Source: Pseudomonadota bacterium
GTDB lineage: Bacteria; Pseudomonadota; Gammaproteobacteria; Ga0077536
Direction: 5' to 3'
Length of the DNA stretch: 64,000 bases
Assembly (NCBI GenBank): GCA_016719885.1
Contig: JADJYF010000005.1
Span: forward strand, 310,001 to 374,000
The notes beneath the pieces are model-generated. The model worked only from the letters and a program-made list of their open reading frames with translations. It was not told the DNA's origin and made no database searches. This document shows, piece by piece, positions 1 through 7,839 of the stretch. Position 1 is the stretch's first letter. The number at the start of each line of letters is the position of its first letter. The position numbers and the translations under genes were made by a program.

Positions 1-788
1 AGGCCGACATCGTCGAAGAACATCACCGCGTAGTGCTCGCGGCCGAGGGCGCGATGGGTGGCGGCCATGGTGCGCAGATCGTTGTCGATCATCGCGGTCG
101 GGAAATAACGCGTGCGTTCGACGCCCGCCTCGCAAAAGTGGCAGGTGAAGGGACAGCCCAGCGCCGTCACCGTGTGGAAGGCCGGCAGCCCGGCGATTTC
201 ATAGCGGTAGCGCGCCATGAGCTCCACCGGCCGCGTCGGCGCCATGGTGATCTCGGACAAGTCGTGCTGGTGCGACATCACGTGGCCGCGGCCACGATCC
301 GGCAAGCCAGCTTCGAGCACCTCGAGCAAGGGTTGCCAGCCGTCATGCGGCACCACGTAGTCGCAGGCCGCGGCACCGCGCTCGTTCACCACCTGCTCGA
401 GATAGTAACGGGCATGGCTGCCGCCGATCATGACGCGCGCGTGCGGCTGTTCGCGCCGCACCGCCGCCGTCACCCAGCGCGCGTATTCCGCCTGCGGCGT
501 CATCACCGACTGCGCAATGAGGTCGAAGTCGGCGAACACCGCGCTGTCGAAGGGTGCATCCAGCAGCGGCTGGCCGTCTTCCACCAGCAGCATGTGGCAA
601 TCGGCCAGGCGCGTGGGCGCCGGCCGCGTGCCGTCAGCGCGCGCGCGCACGTACAGCACCAGCTGCGCCGACGCGTAGCCATGCACGTTCAACCACGATT
701 GCAGGTAATGGGGTGCGAGCTGCTGGTAGACGAATTCGTTTTCGAGGAACGGATCCGGCGGTTTGACGAACAGTGTGCGCGGCTTCAT
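1..788 (-). CDS. B12-binding-type radical SAM protein, 3' end outside window
   Basis: The ATG at 788 overlaps the stop of the upstream TPR gene (ATGA), so the two are translationally coupled. The 262 visible residues run off the left edge. An N-terminal part with the look of a cobalamin-binding domain (residues about 1-160, opening with MKPRTLFVKPPDP) is followed by the radical SAM cluster motif GCPFTCHFCEAG, a CxxxCxxC with Cys212, Cys216 and Cys219. Such proteins bind a 4Fe-4S cluster and SAM, and many methylate or rearrange unactivated carbons. The substrate cannot be told from the visible part. Coupling to an O-GlcNAc-transferase-like protein suggests a shared modification pathway, which is inference. 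Confidence 0.85.
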   Translation of the reverse strand, partial: MKPRTLFVKPPDPFLENEFVYQQLAPHYLQSWLNVHGYASAQLVLYVRARADGTRPAPTRLADCHMLLVEDGQPLLDAPFDSAVFADFDLIAQSVMTPQAEYARWVTAAVRREQPHARVMIGGSHARYYLEQVVNERGAAACDYVVPHDGWQPLLEVLEAGLPDRGRGHVMSHQHDLSEITMAPTRPVELMARYRYEIAGLPAFHTVTALGCPFTCHFCEAGVERTRYFPTAMIDNDLRTMAATHRALGREHYAVMFFDDVG

Positions 789-2803
789 GGCGCGGCCTCC
801 CGGCGCTGGGTATGGGCTTCATCGAGGGCGGAACGGAAGAAATCACCGAAGGCCGACAGCACGGCGTCATCGAGCGCCAGCAGCTGGCGCTTGCGGCGGG
901 CGAGCTTGGCGCGCATGCCGTCACGTACCGCGCCGGCATTGGCGAGCGCGATGGCGCGCGCGGCGTAGTCATCGACACCGTCGGCCACCGCCTCGTCGAG
1001 CCCCAGCAGATCGCACAAACCCGCCGTCACGCGGCCGCGCATGTAGGCACCGCGCTCGGTGACGAAGGGCGTCTCGGCCCAGATGGTTTCGAAGCTGGTA
1101 TAGCCGCCGCTGAAATGCAGCGTGTCGAGCACCACGTCGGCGGCCGCCAGCAGCGCGCCGAAATCCTGCGAGCTGACCGCCGGCACGAAGCGGATGCGAT
1201 CGGCGACATCGGGCGCGGTGCAGGCGAAGCGCCCTTCCAGGCGCGCGCGCCAGCTTGCGCGGGATTCGATCAGCACCACCACGCCGCGCGGATCGCCACG
1301 CAGGATGGCGGCGAGGCAGGCATCGAAATCCGGGTGCAATTTGAACAGGCTCTGGGGGCAGAGATAAATCGTCTCGTCGCCGACGAAGCCGAAATCGCGC
1401 CGCGTGGTCAGGCTGCGCGGCGCCGCCGGCTCTTCGTAGAGCACCGGCCAGCTCGGCAGCCGGATGAGTTTTTCGCGGTAGTGATCCTGCGCCCCGTCGG
1501 GTTCGATGAAGGTCGATGACAGGAAATAGTCGACGCTCGCCAGGCCGCTGGTGACCGGGTGACCCCAGGTCACGCATTGCACCGGCGCCTGGCGTTCGGC
1601 CGCCAGGTAGTAACTCCAGGGATCCATGCCGATGTCGCAATACACCACCACGTCAGGCGCCAGCGCCTGCAAACCCTGGCGCGCGGCGAGCAGGTCCTCG
1701 GGCACCGCCAGGGCATGCTCGGCGGCGGCCGCGATGCGCGTCGCGAGCGGACCGTCATGCTGGCCGATGCTCAACACCGCCACATCGAAATCGTCGCGCG
1801 GCAGGCGTTCCAGCAGCGGCGCGTAGAGGCGCGCGATGGTGTGCTGACGAAAGTGCGCCGACACGAACGCGATGCGCGGACGCGGCGCGCGCGCCACGCG
1901 CGGCACCGGTGTCGGGCGCCAGGCACGCGTGACGATATCGCCCAGCGCGCTCATGAGCGGCCGATCGTTGACGCCCTGGTAGGCGAAATAGAACGCCGGC
2001 GTGGCGATGCCCCGCGCCGGATCGACCAGCGTCATGTCGCGTTCGCGCAAGCTCGCCAGGTTGCTTTCGACGCGGCTGCGATGCGCGGCTATCTCGGCGC
2101 CGTTGATGCTGAACAAGGGCATCAACAACGCGAAGCGCAGCAGCGTCGCGTCATCGGCGCCGGCCGCCAGCGCGGCGCGGTAATGGGTGAGCGCGGTCGG
2201 GTAGTCATCGGCCTCCTGGCGCAGGCGGGCGAGATTGGCGAGGCTGTCGGCGTCGCCCGGCACGCATTGCAGCGCGGCCTGGAAAGCCGCCTCGGCCGCT
2301 TCCACGTCGCCCTGCGCGAAACAGGCTTCGCCGAGATTCTTGTACGCGTCACACCAATTCGGCCTGAGCTGCACCGCGCGCAACAGCAGATCCATCGCTT
2401 CGCGCGCATGACCGCCGCGCAGCGCCAGGCGGCCGAGGTTGTACCAGGCGTCGGCGTGTTCGGGACTGGCGAGCAGCAGGTTGCGCCACGCGTTCGCGGC
2501 GCCTTGGGCGTCGCCATCGCGCTCCATGAGCAGCGCTTCGGTATTGGCGAAGTCCGCATCGCCAGGACAGAGGCGCCGCGCCCGGCCGATCGCGTCGCGT
2601 GCGTCGGGCAGGCGGCCGCTCGCCAGCAGGATGGCGGCGAGCATGTGCCACAGATCGCCGTCGCTGGTGCCGCGCGCCAGCGCGCGGCGGCAAGATCGTT
2701 CCGCCTGGGCAAGATCGCCCGCGGCAAGATTTTCCGCCGCGCGTTCGGCGTGCTGATGCACTTTGCTGGTATTCGCGCTGTAAAGGCGGCTCGGCCGCGA
2801 CAT
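785..2803 (-). CDS. TPR protein with SPINDLY/O-GlcNAc-transferase-like C-terminal domain
   Basis: The product is about 672 residues. The N-terminal third is a run of TPR units (residues about 10-230, with repeats such as AWYNLGRLALRGG and AYKNLGEACFAQGD). The C-terminal half, from RIAFVSAHFRQHTIARLY, matches the glycosyltransferase family 41 layout, including VQCVTWGHPVTSGLASVDYF, where eukaryotic OGT and bacterial homologues have the WxGxPxTSG segment. I chose the ATG at 2803 because GGGAG lies 7 nt upstream; an in-frame start 17 codons earlier has no such site. It presumably transfers a sugar from a nucleotide donor to protein, with the TPRs holding the acceptor. The stop overlaps the next gene's start. 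Confidence 0.85.
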   Translation of the reverse strand: MSRPSRLYSANTSKVHQHAERAAENLAAGDLAQAERSCRRALARGTSDGDLWHMLAAILLASGRLPDARDAIGRARRLCPGDADFANTEALLMERDGDAQGAANAWRNLLLASPEHADAWYNLGRLALRGGHAREAMDLLLRAVQLRPNWCDAYKNLGEACFAQGDVEAAEAAFQAALQCVPGDADSLANLARLRQEADDYPTALTHYRAALAAGADDATLLRFALLMPLFSINGAEIAAHRSRVESNLASLRERDMTLVDPARGIATPAFYFAYQGVNDRPLMSALGDIVTRAWRPTPVPRVARAPRPRIAFVSAHFRQHTIARLYAPLLERLPRDDFDVAVLSIGQHDGPLATRIAAAAEHALAVPEDLLAARQGLQALAPDVVVYCDIGMDPWSYYLAAERQAPVQCVTWGHPVTSGLASVDYFLSSTFIEPDGAQDHYREKLIRLPSWPVLYEEPAAPRSLTTRRDFGFVGDETIYLCPQSLFKLHPDFDACLAAILRGDPRGVVVLIESRASWRARLEGRFACTAPDVADRIRFVPAVSSQDFGALLAAADVVLDTLHFSGGYTSFETIWAETPFVTERGAYMRGRVTAGLCDLLGLDEAVADGVDDYAARAIALANAGAVRDGMRAKLARRKRQLLALDDAVLSAFGDFFRSALDEAHTQRREAAP

Positions 2804-2930
2804 TGCCTGTCTCCCGCTGGCTGTGTAGCAGCGAGAGAGCAAGGAGCGTTCCACTTTTCCGAGCGTCGCTACATCACGACTGCATCGCGGCTACACTGGC
2901 GACGCCTACCGGTGACAGGAGCACGCGGCG

Positions 2931-3575
2931 ATGACCACGCACAACCAGATCTTCGACTTCGACACCCACGATGCCATCGCGCACCTGGCCGCCAGCAGCG
3001 CGCGCATGCGCCGCCTGATCGAACGTGTCGGACCGTTCCAGATGGAGGTCAGACCGACGCCCAGCGTGTTCGCCGCACTGGCCCAGGCGGTGGTCTACCA
3101 ACAGCTGCACGGCAAGGCCGCGGCCACCATCTTCGAGCGCCTGTGCAAGCTCTTTCCGCGCCCTGCGGGCGGCCCGACCGCCGCCGGCCTCATGAAGCTC
3201 GACGACGAGACCCTGCGTGGCGCCGGCCTGTCGAAGAACAAGACGCTGGCCTTGCGCGATCTCGCGAGCAAGGCGCTGGCCAAGGAGATCCCGACCATTG
3301 CGCAGGCCGCGAAACTCGACAACGACACCCTCATTGAACAGTTGACCGCGGTGCGCGGCATCGGACGCTGGACGGTCGAAATGCTGTTGATGTTCCGCCT
3401 CGGTCGCCCGGACGTGTTGCCGGTCGACGACTTCGGCATACGCAAAGGCTACGCGGTGACTTTCGGCAAGAAAGAAATGCCGACGCCGCGCGAACTGGCG
3501 CGTTACGGCGAGCGCTGGGCGCCGTATCGCACCGTCGCCAGCTGGTACCTGTGGCGCGCCGCCGACATCGGGTGA
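2931..3575 (+). CDS. alkA: DNA-3-methyladenine glycosylase II (AlkA/HhH-GPD family)
   Basis: The 214-residue product is a base-excision repair glycosylase that removes alkylated purines. The helix-hairpin-helix segment is at residues about 138-155 (LTAVRGIGRWTVEMLLMF), followed by the Gly/Pro-rich turn and the catalytic aspartate region LPVDDFGIRKG (Asp166/Asp167). The length is that of the short AlkA-like forms without the extra N-terminal domain of the E. coli enzyme. CAGGAG lies 9 nt before the ATG. It diverges from the TPR/OGT-like gene with about 127 bp between and looks monocistronic. Confidence 0.9.
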   Translation: MTTHNQIFDFDTHDAIAHLAASSARMRRLIERVGPFQMEVRPTPSVFAALAQAVVYQQLHGKAAATIFERLCKLFPRPAGGPTAAGLMKLDDETLRGAGLSKNKTLALRDLASKALAKEIPTIAQAAKLDNDTLIEQLTAVRGIGRWTVEMLLMFRLGRPDVLPVDDFGIRKGYAVTFGKKEMPTPRELARYGERWAPYRTVASWYLWRAADIG

Positions 3576-3696
3576 GCCGCGTCGCGCTACGAATCCTGTT
3601 TCGCGACCTGCTGCAGGGTTTGCACGCAAGCAGCGCTGCTAGGGTTGCAATCCATCGCGGCAGGTGCCGCTGTCACAGCAAGACGAGGGTAGGAGC

Positions 3697-4011
3697 ATGA
3701 CGTCCATTCGAATCCAGTGCGCGGCCTTGGCCTTGTGTCTGCCGGCGGCCTTGGCCACCGCCGCCGAAGGTGTGCAGCGCGCCGCCGATGGCACGGTGCA
3801 GGCGGTCACCGCGCCGGTCAAGATAGTCGAAGGCGTGCAGGAAGAGAGCCGCAGGAACGGGCCGGTGGCCGGCGCCGTGATCGGCACCGCCAAGGGCAGC
3901 TTGAACGCGGCAGGCGCGGTCATCGAAGGCGGCGCCGGCATCGCGGTCGGCACCGTCGAAGCAACCGTCGGCGCGGTCAAGCGCGTGGTCGAGCCTGTCA
4001 CCGGCAAGTAG
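3697..4011 (+). CDS. small secreted glycine/alanine-rich protein
   Basis: The 104-residue product opens with a Sec signal peptide (hydrophobic stretch CAALALCLPAALATA, likely cut before AEG). The rest is Gly/Ala/Val-rich with alternating small residues (GPVAGAVIGTAKGSL, EGGAGIAVGTVEATV), resembling glycine-zipper membrane-inserting segments. The ATG at 3697 has GGTAGGAG just upstream. I do not recognise a family. The partial gene at the right edge of the window ends in a similar way (GGAVKGTVGIFDVVTEPIGG versus GTVEATVGAVKRVVEPVTG here), so the two may belong to one family. Confidence 0.65.
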   Translation: MTSIRIQCAALALCLPAALATAAEGVQRAADGTVQAVTAPVKIVEGVQEESRRNGPVAGAVIGTAKGSLNAAGAVIEGGAGIAVGTVEATVGAVKRVVEPVTGK

Positions 4012-4058
4012 CACGCGCGCCGCGCGGGCGGCGGCGGACTGGCCGTCGAGTCGGATGA

Positions 4059-4697
4059 TCAGTCCGCGCCGGGCAGCGTTGCGCGTATCGCCGCGGCGCT
4101 TGGCAGCTCGCCCCGTTGTTCCAGCGCCTGCGCGGCCGATTCGCGATCCCTTGCGTCCTTGTTCTGACTGAGCTTCCACTTGCCGACCATGCGTTCGACG
4201 TGCAGCTCGATGCCGACCACCGCCGCCACCATGCGCTCGATGAATTCGCGCGGCGAATCGTTCATCGTCCAGGGTGGTTGCTGGCCGGCGCGCGTCTCGT
4301 GGGTGTGCGTCAGTCGCGCCAGCAGCGCGCGCAGGAAGGTCTCGTCGTCGCGAATGGTGATGCGACCGTGCACGTGTACCGCCTGGTAGTTCCAGGTCGG
4401 CACCTGGCGGTGGGACTCGTGCTTGCTCGGATACCAGTTGGGTGAGATGTAGGCCTCGGCGCCGCGAAAGATCACCAGCGCCGACTGGCCAGGCTGTATC
4501 TCGTGCAGCAGCGGATTGGCCCGCGCGACGTGTGCCAGCAGGGTCGCTCGCCCACTCTCGACGTCGAGTTCGAAAGGCAGGTGATTGGCGCTGAGGCCGT
4601 CGGCACCGTGCATCACCAGCACGCCGAGCGGGTGATCGCGAATCAGGCCATGCAATGCCTCGGGCTCGTGCTGTTCGAAATGCTTGGGCACGTACAT
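4059..4697 (-). CDS. paiB: PaiB-like FMN-binding negative transcriptional regulator
   Basis: The 212-residue product matches the PaiB family along its length: start MYVPKHFEQ, then SANHLPFELD, AYISPNWYPSK and VPTWNYQAVHVHG. PaiB-type proteins have a split-barrel flavin-binding fold; Bacillus PaiB was described as a repressor of sporulation and protease genes, and many homologues may act on FMN or related cofactors. The ATG lies 8 nt downstream of the stop of the SelW-like selenoprotein gene, so the two share a transcript with cinA upstream. The link to the selenoprotein is positional only. Confidence 0.9.
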   Translation of the reverse strand: MYVPKHFEQHEPEALHGLIRDHPLGVLVMHGADGLSANHLPFELDVESGRATLLAHVARANPLLHEIQPGQSALVIFRGAEAYISPNWYPSKHESHRQVPTWNYQAVHVHGRITIRDDETFLRALLARLTHTHETRAGQQPPWTMNDSPREFIERMVAAVVGIELHVERMVGKWKLSQNKDARDRESAAQALEQRGELPSAAAIRATLPGAD

Positions 4698-4705
4698 GGA
4701 GATGT

Positions 4706-4924
4706 CTACCTCGCGGCCAGCGCCTGCAACTCGGCGTCGTTCGGATAACGCCCGCTCACTTTCTTCGAATAGACCGGCTCACCGTTACGCCGGATTTCGA
4801 ACACGCCGCCCCGGCCTTCGACCAGCTCGACTTGATGGCCGCCTGCGGCCGACAACACATCCCTCGCACGGAGGGCATGGGGCAGGTAGTTTCACTGTAC
4901 GCAGTATTCAATCTCGAATTTCAT
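4706..4924 (-). CDS. selW: SelW-like (Rdx family) selenoprotein, in-frame TGA read as selenocysteine
   Basis: The frame runs ATG 4924 to TAG 4706 with one internal TGA at 4892-4894. Read as Sec (U) it gives 72 residues starting MKFEIEYCVQUNYLPHALRA, a CxxU redox motif at Cys8-Sec11 exactly where Rdx/SelW proteins carry CxxC or CxxU. The region after the TGA is also family-like (GRGGVFEIRRNGEPVYSKK, then GRYPNDAEL), so the coding signal continues past it. A GAGGG ribosome site lies 8 nt before the ATG, and a SECIS-like hairpin begins about 13 nt after the TGA. The gene sits between cinA (24 nt upstream) and paiB (8 nt downstream). The family is thioredoxin-like and of unclear physiological role. 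Standard gene callers would miss it. The alternative is a nonsense-mutated Cys homologue. Confidence 0.85.
4858..4879 (-). promoter_or_regulatory. bacterial-type SECIS hairpin
   Basis: On the mRNA strand, 16 nt after the TGA, CCCUC-CGUGC-GAGGG forms a perfect 5-bp stem with a 5-nt loop containing GU. It is extended by CAU/AUG pairs with one bulged G on the 5' side. Bacterial SECIS elements sit within the coding region directly after the UGA, with an apical stem-loop about 16-37 nt downstream, a bulge and a GU in the loop. All these features are present. It would bind SelB with Sec-tRNA. Confidence 0.75.
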
Positions 4925-4948
4925 GCCGCGGGCCCTCGTGATTGATTG

Positions 4949-6208
4949 TCAGAAATCCCGCTGCGGCGCCCAGGTCTCGAGTTCCAGGCGCAGCCGCAGC
5001 GCGTTGAGCAGGCTGATGACGCTGAATTCACGCACGCGTTTGCGATCGCCCGGCAGGCGCACTTCCTCGACGCGCACTTCGTCGCCGATGGCGATGCCGA
5101 GATAGGTGGTGCCGGCATTGGTGCCGGCGATTTTGCCGAGATCGTGCTCGCCGGTGGTGGCGAGCCCGATGTCGGTGCCGAAATGCGCGCGCACCGCGCC
5201 GGCCAGCGCGGCCGCCGCTTCGCGTGTGCCGACCAGGCTGGCCGCTACTCCCAGCACGCGTTCGCGCACGCTGCCGGCGCTGGCCACCACACCGCCCTGA
5301 AACACCATGCCGTCGCCGTCGAGCGCCGACAGGCGCTGGCTGGCGATGCCGCCGCTGGTGACTTCGGCGATGGCGAGGGTCTGGCCGCGCCGCCGCAGGT
5401 GATCGAGCACCACCGATTCCATGGTCTCATCGTCGATGCCGAACACGTAGTGGCCCAGCACTTCGCGTACACGGGCTTCTTCGTCGGCGATGAGTCGCGC
5501 GACGCCGGCTTCATCGGCGGCCTTGGCGGTGATGCGCACCTTGATGCCCTCGATGCCGCTGGCGAGGAAGGCCAGGGTCGGATTGCCACTCGCTTCAAGT
5601 GCCTCGATATGCGGCGCCAGCAGCTCCGCCAGCCGCGATTCGCTGTGACCCCAGGTGCGCAGCGTGCGGCTCGCGATCACGCTCGACAGTCCAGCGCGAC
5701 GTTTCAGATCCGGCAGGATGGTGCCATCCATCATCGCGTGCATTTCGTAGGGCACGCCGGGCACGGCGTACAGCACCTTGTCGCCTATCGGGCAGATGAG
5801 GCCGGGCGCGGTGCCCGGCTGATCGGGAATGGTGCTCGCGCCTATCGGCACGTCGGCCTGGCGCAGGTTGTTGTCGGCCATCACGCGGCCGCGCGATTCG
5901 AAGATATGGCGGATGCGCGCCGCGATGTCGTCATGCCGTTGCATGCCGACGCCCATCACGCTCGCGATTGCTTCACGGGTGATGTCGTCCTGGGTCGGTC
6001 CCAGGCCGCCGCAGCAGATCACCGCGTCGCTGCGCGACAGCGCGAGCTGGATGCTGTCGATGATGCGTTGCAGGTTGTCGCCGACCTTGGTCTGGAAATG
6101 CGAGTCGATGCCGGCCATCGCCAGTTGCTCGCCTATCCACGACGAATTGGTGTCGATGATCTGGCCGAGCAGCAATTCGGTGCCGATGGCAACCACTTCA
6201 CAGCGCAT
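4949..6208 (-). CDS. cinA: CinA family protein (MoCF-like N-domain, PncC-like C-domain)
   Basis: The 419-residue product has the full two-domain CinA length. The N-terminal molybdopterin-binding-like domain begins EVVAIGTELLLGQIIDTNS and includes CCGGLGPTQDDITREA and YAVPGVPYEMHAMM. The C-terminal domain resembles nicotinamide-mononucleotide deamidase PncC, but the usual ESCTGG-type active-site motif reads EVTSGGIAS here. Known CinA proteins recycle NMN and/or hydrolyse ADP-ribose. AAGGA lies about 7 nt before the ATG. It is the first gene of a likely cinA - selW - paiB transcript. Confidence 0.9.
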   Translation of the reverse strand: MRCEVVAIGTELLLGQIIDTNSSWIGEQLAMAGIDSHFQTKVGDNLQRIIDSIQLALSRSDAVICCGGLGPTQDDITREAIASVMGVGMQRHDDIAARIRHIFESRGRVMADNNLRQADVPIGASTIPDQPGTAPGLICPIGDKVLYAVPGVPYEMHAMMDGTILPDLKRRAGLSSVIASRTLRTWGHSESRLAELLAPHIEALEASGNPTLAFLASGIEGIKVRITAKAADEAGVARLIADEEARVREVLGHYVFGIDDETMESVVLDHLRRRGQTLAIAEVTSGGIASQRLSALDGDGMVFQGGVVASAGSVRERVLGVAASLVGTREAAAALAGAVRAHFGTDIGLATTGEHDLGKIAGTNAGTTYLGIAIGDEVRVEEVRLPGDRKRVREFSVISLLNALRLRLELETWAPQRDF

Positions 6209-6290
6209 GGGAGCTTCCTTGGAGTCGATGGAAGGCGCGAGTCTAGCAGCGAACCGGACGAATGCGGATGACGCGTTTGCCGCCTTTTCC

Positions 6291-6369
6291 GTGGGTCAGG
6301 CTTCAGCCTGATTCCATTTCGCCGCACCAACAGCCGGCGCGTCGAATGTCAGGCTGAAGCCTGACCCAC
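6291..6369. repeat. REP family B inverted pair
   Basis: Two units, 6291-6312 (+) and 6348-6369 (-), face each other. Each is GTGG followed by an 8-bp hairpin of the form GTCAGGCT-TC-AGCCTGAC; the first unit has T instead of C at its last position. The tetranucleotide-plus-hairpin design is that of REP sequences mobilised by RAYT transposases. The minus-strand unit overlaps the 3' end of the P450 gene, whose TGA stop lies inside the palindrome at 6349-6351. Confidence 0.85.
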
Positions 6370-7740
6370 AAGAGCACCAGCACCCAACTGGCGCTTGCGC
6401 GCCCTGAGCTTCACCCCGTCGCTCGCGCCTATCGAGATCCCGCAGCGCACCGGCCGTGACACCGCGCCGCGCGGTCTTTCCATGCGCAAGGTCGTGAACA
6501 AGGTCGCCAGCACCACCTTCATTTCGTACAGCGCGAAGGCCTGGCCGAGGCAGGCGCGGTTGCCGCCGCCGAAGGGATCCCATTCATGGGGCGCGAACTT
6601 GCGTGTGAGGAAGCGCTCGGGCCGAAACTGTCGCGGCTCGGGATACAGCTCGGGATTCTGGTGCAGCAGATGGATGCCGGGGCACAACAGCACGCCGGCC
6701 GGATAGGTGGTGCCATTGATGGTGATGGGCTTTTTCACCATGCGCACCACGAAGGTCAGTATCGAGCGCACGCGCAGGCTCTCGCGCACCACGGCATCGA
6801 GGTAGTCGAGGCGCGCGATGTGCTCGGGGCCGGGCAAGCCGTCGCCGCACACCTCGGCAAGCTCCTGTTCGATGCGCGCCACGACGTCGGCGCGCGGCAG
6901 GACCTGTTCCAGCGCCCAGGCCAGCGACAGGGCGGTGGTGTCGTGGCCGGCGGCGAGGATGGTCACCAGCGCGTCGCGCAATTCGACGTCGCTCATGCCG
7001 CATCCGTCGTCGTAGTGCACTTCCAGCAGGTCGGTCAGCAGGCAGGCTGGGCGCTGTGCCGCCGGCAGCGCGCGTTGCGCGGCGATGACTTCGTACAGGC
7101 GCGCGTCGAAGCGCCGGCGCAGGCGGTAGAACGGCAGGATGCGCGAATTCTCGAAGCGCCGCGGCGGGAACAGGCGCCACAGGATCAAGGCCAGCGGATT
7201 GCGGATCTGGCGCAGCAGTTGCGCCATGCTCAGCTGCAGGTCTTCGAAATCGGCGCCGGCATCCACGCCCAGCGCCGCGCGCAGGATGACGCGCAGCGTG
7301 ATGCCCTGCATGGCGGTATCGGCACGTACCACGTCACCGCGCGCCCACTGCTCGGCAACCGCCAGCGTCTCCTGTTGCATGGCATCGAAGAAGGTGCGCA
7401 TGCGTTCACCCTTCAAGGGTGGCAACAGCACGCGACGCTGGCGCGCATGGGGCTCTTCATCCAGCACCAGCACCGAGGTCTGGCCGACCAGGGTCGCGAG
7501 CAGCATGTTGGCCTCGCCGGCGTGCAAGACCTGCGGGTCGCCGCGAAAGGCTTCGCGAATATCTTCGGGGCGGCCGAGGTGCACGAGTTCGCCGAAGCCC
7601 GACAGGCGCATGGTGAAGGTCTCGCCGTAGCGCGCGCAGTCTTCCAGGTATTCGAGCGGTCGAAACGAGTAGCGCAGCAGTTGCAGGACCGGGTGCTGGG
7701 GCGGGCCGGGCGGCAAGCTCGAGGCCGTGGGCGTGATCAT
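6349..7740 (-). CDS. cytochrome P450
   Basis: The 463-residue product carries all P450 landmarks: PPGPP near the N-terminus (no membrane anchor, so a soluble bacterial type), the I-helix oxygen-activation motif AAGHDTTALS, the K-helix ExxR (ESLR), and the haem loop FGGGNRACLG with Cys397 as the axial thiolate. It is a monooxygenase whose substrate cannot be deduced; no ferredoxin or reductase gene is adjacent. The last residues (LVGQASA) and the stop codon are encoded by a REP palindrome, so the native C-terminus appears to have been replaced. It diverges from panE with about 99 bp between. Confidence 0.93.
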   Translation of the reverse strand: MITPTASSLPPGPPQHPVLQLLRYSFRPLEYLEDCARYGETFTMRLSGFGELVHLGRPEDIREAFRGDPQVLHAGEANMLLATLVGQTSVLVLDEEPHARQRRVLLPPLKGERMRTFFDAMQQETLAVAEQWARGDVVRADTAMQGITLRVILRAALGVDAGADFEDLQLSMAQLLRQIRNPLALILWRLFPPRRFENSRILPFYRLRRRFDARLYEVIAAQRALPAAQRPACLLTDLLEVHYDDGCGMSDVELRDALVTILAAGHDTTALSLAWALEQVLPRADVVARIEQELAEVCGDGLPGPEHIARLDYLDAVVRESLRVRSILTFVVRMVKKPITINGTTYPAGVLLCPGIHLLHQNPELYPEPRQFRPERFLTRKFAPHEWDPFGGGNRACLGQAFALYEMKVVLATLFTTLRMERPRGAVSRPVRCGISIGASDGVKLRARKRQLGAGALVGQASA

Positions 7741-7839
7741 GTCCGTTACGGTGAACCCTTGGGCCCATCAAGGCAAGCCGCACCGGCCGCCGGCGCGCCT
7801 TCGTATACTGTGTCGGTCACGACCACAGCGAGGTTTCCC

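Noticed and set aside
33..968. Long plus-strand open frame over the radical SAM region
   Set aside because: It is Arg/His/Ala-rich without any domain and opposite to a frame with a CxxxCxxC motif; such shadows are common at this GC content.
6586..7839. Plus-strand frame extending panE upstream through the P450 gene
   Set aside because: The P450 motifs are on the opposite strand and the panE Rossmann motif begins at the ATG at 7840.
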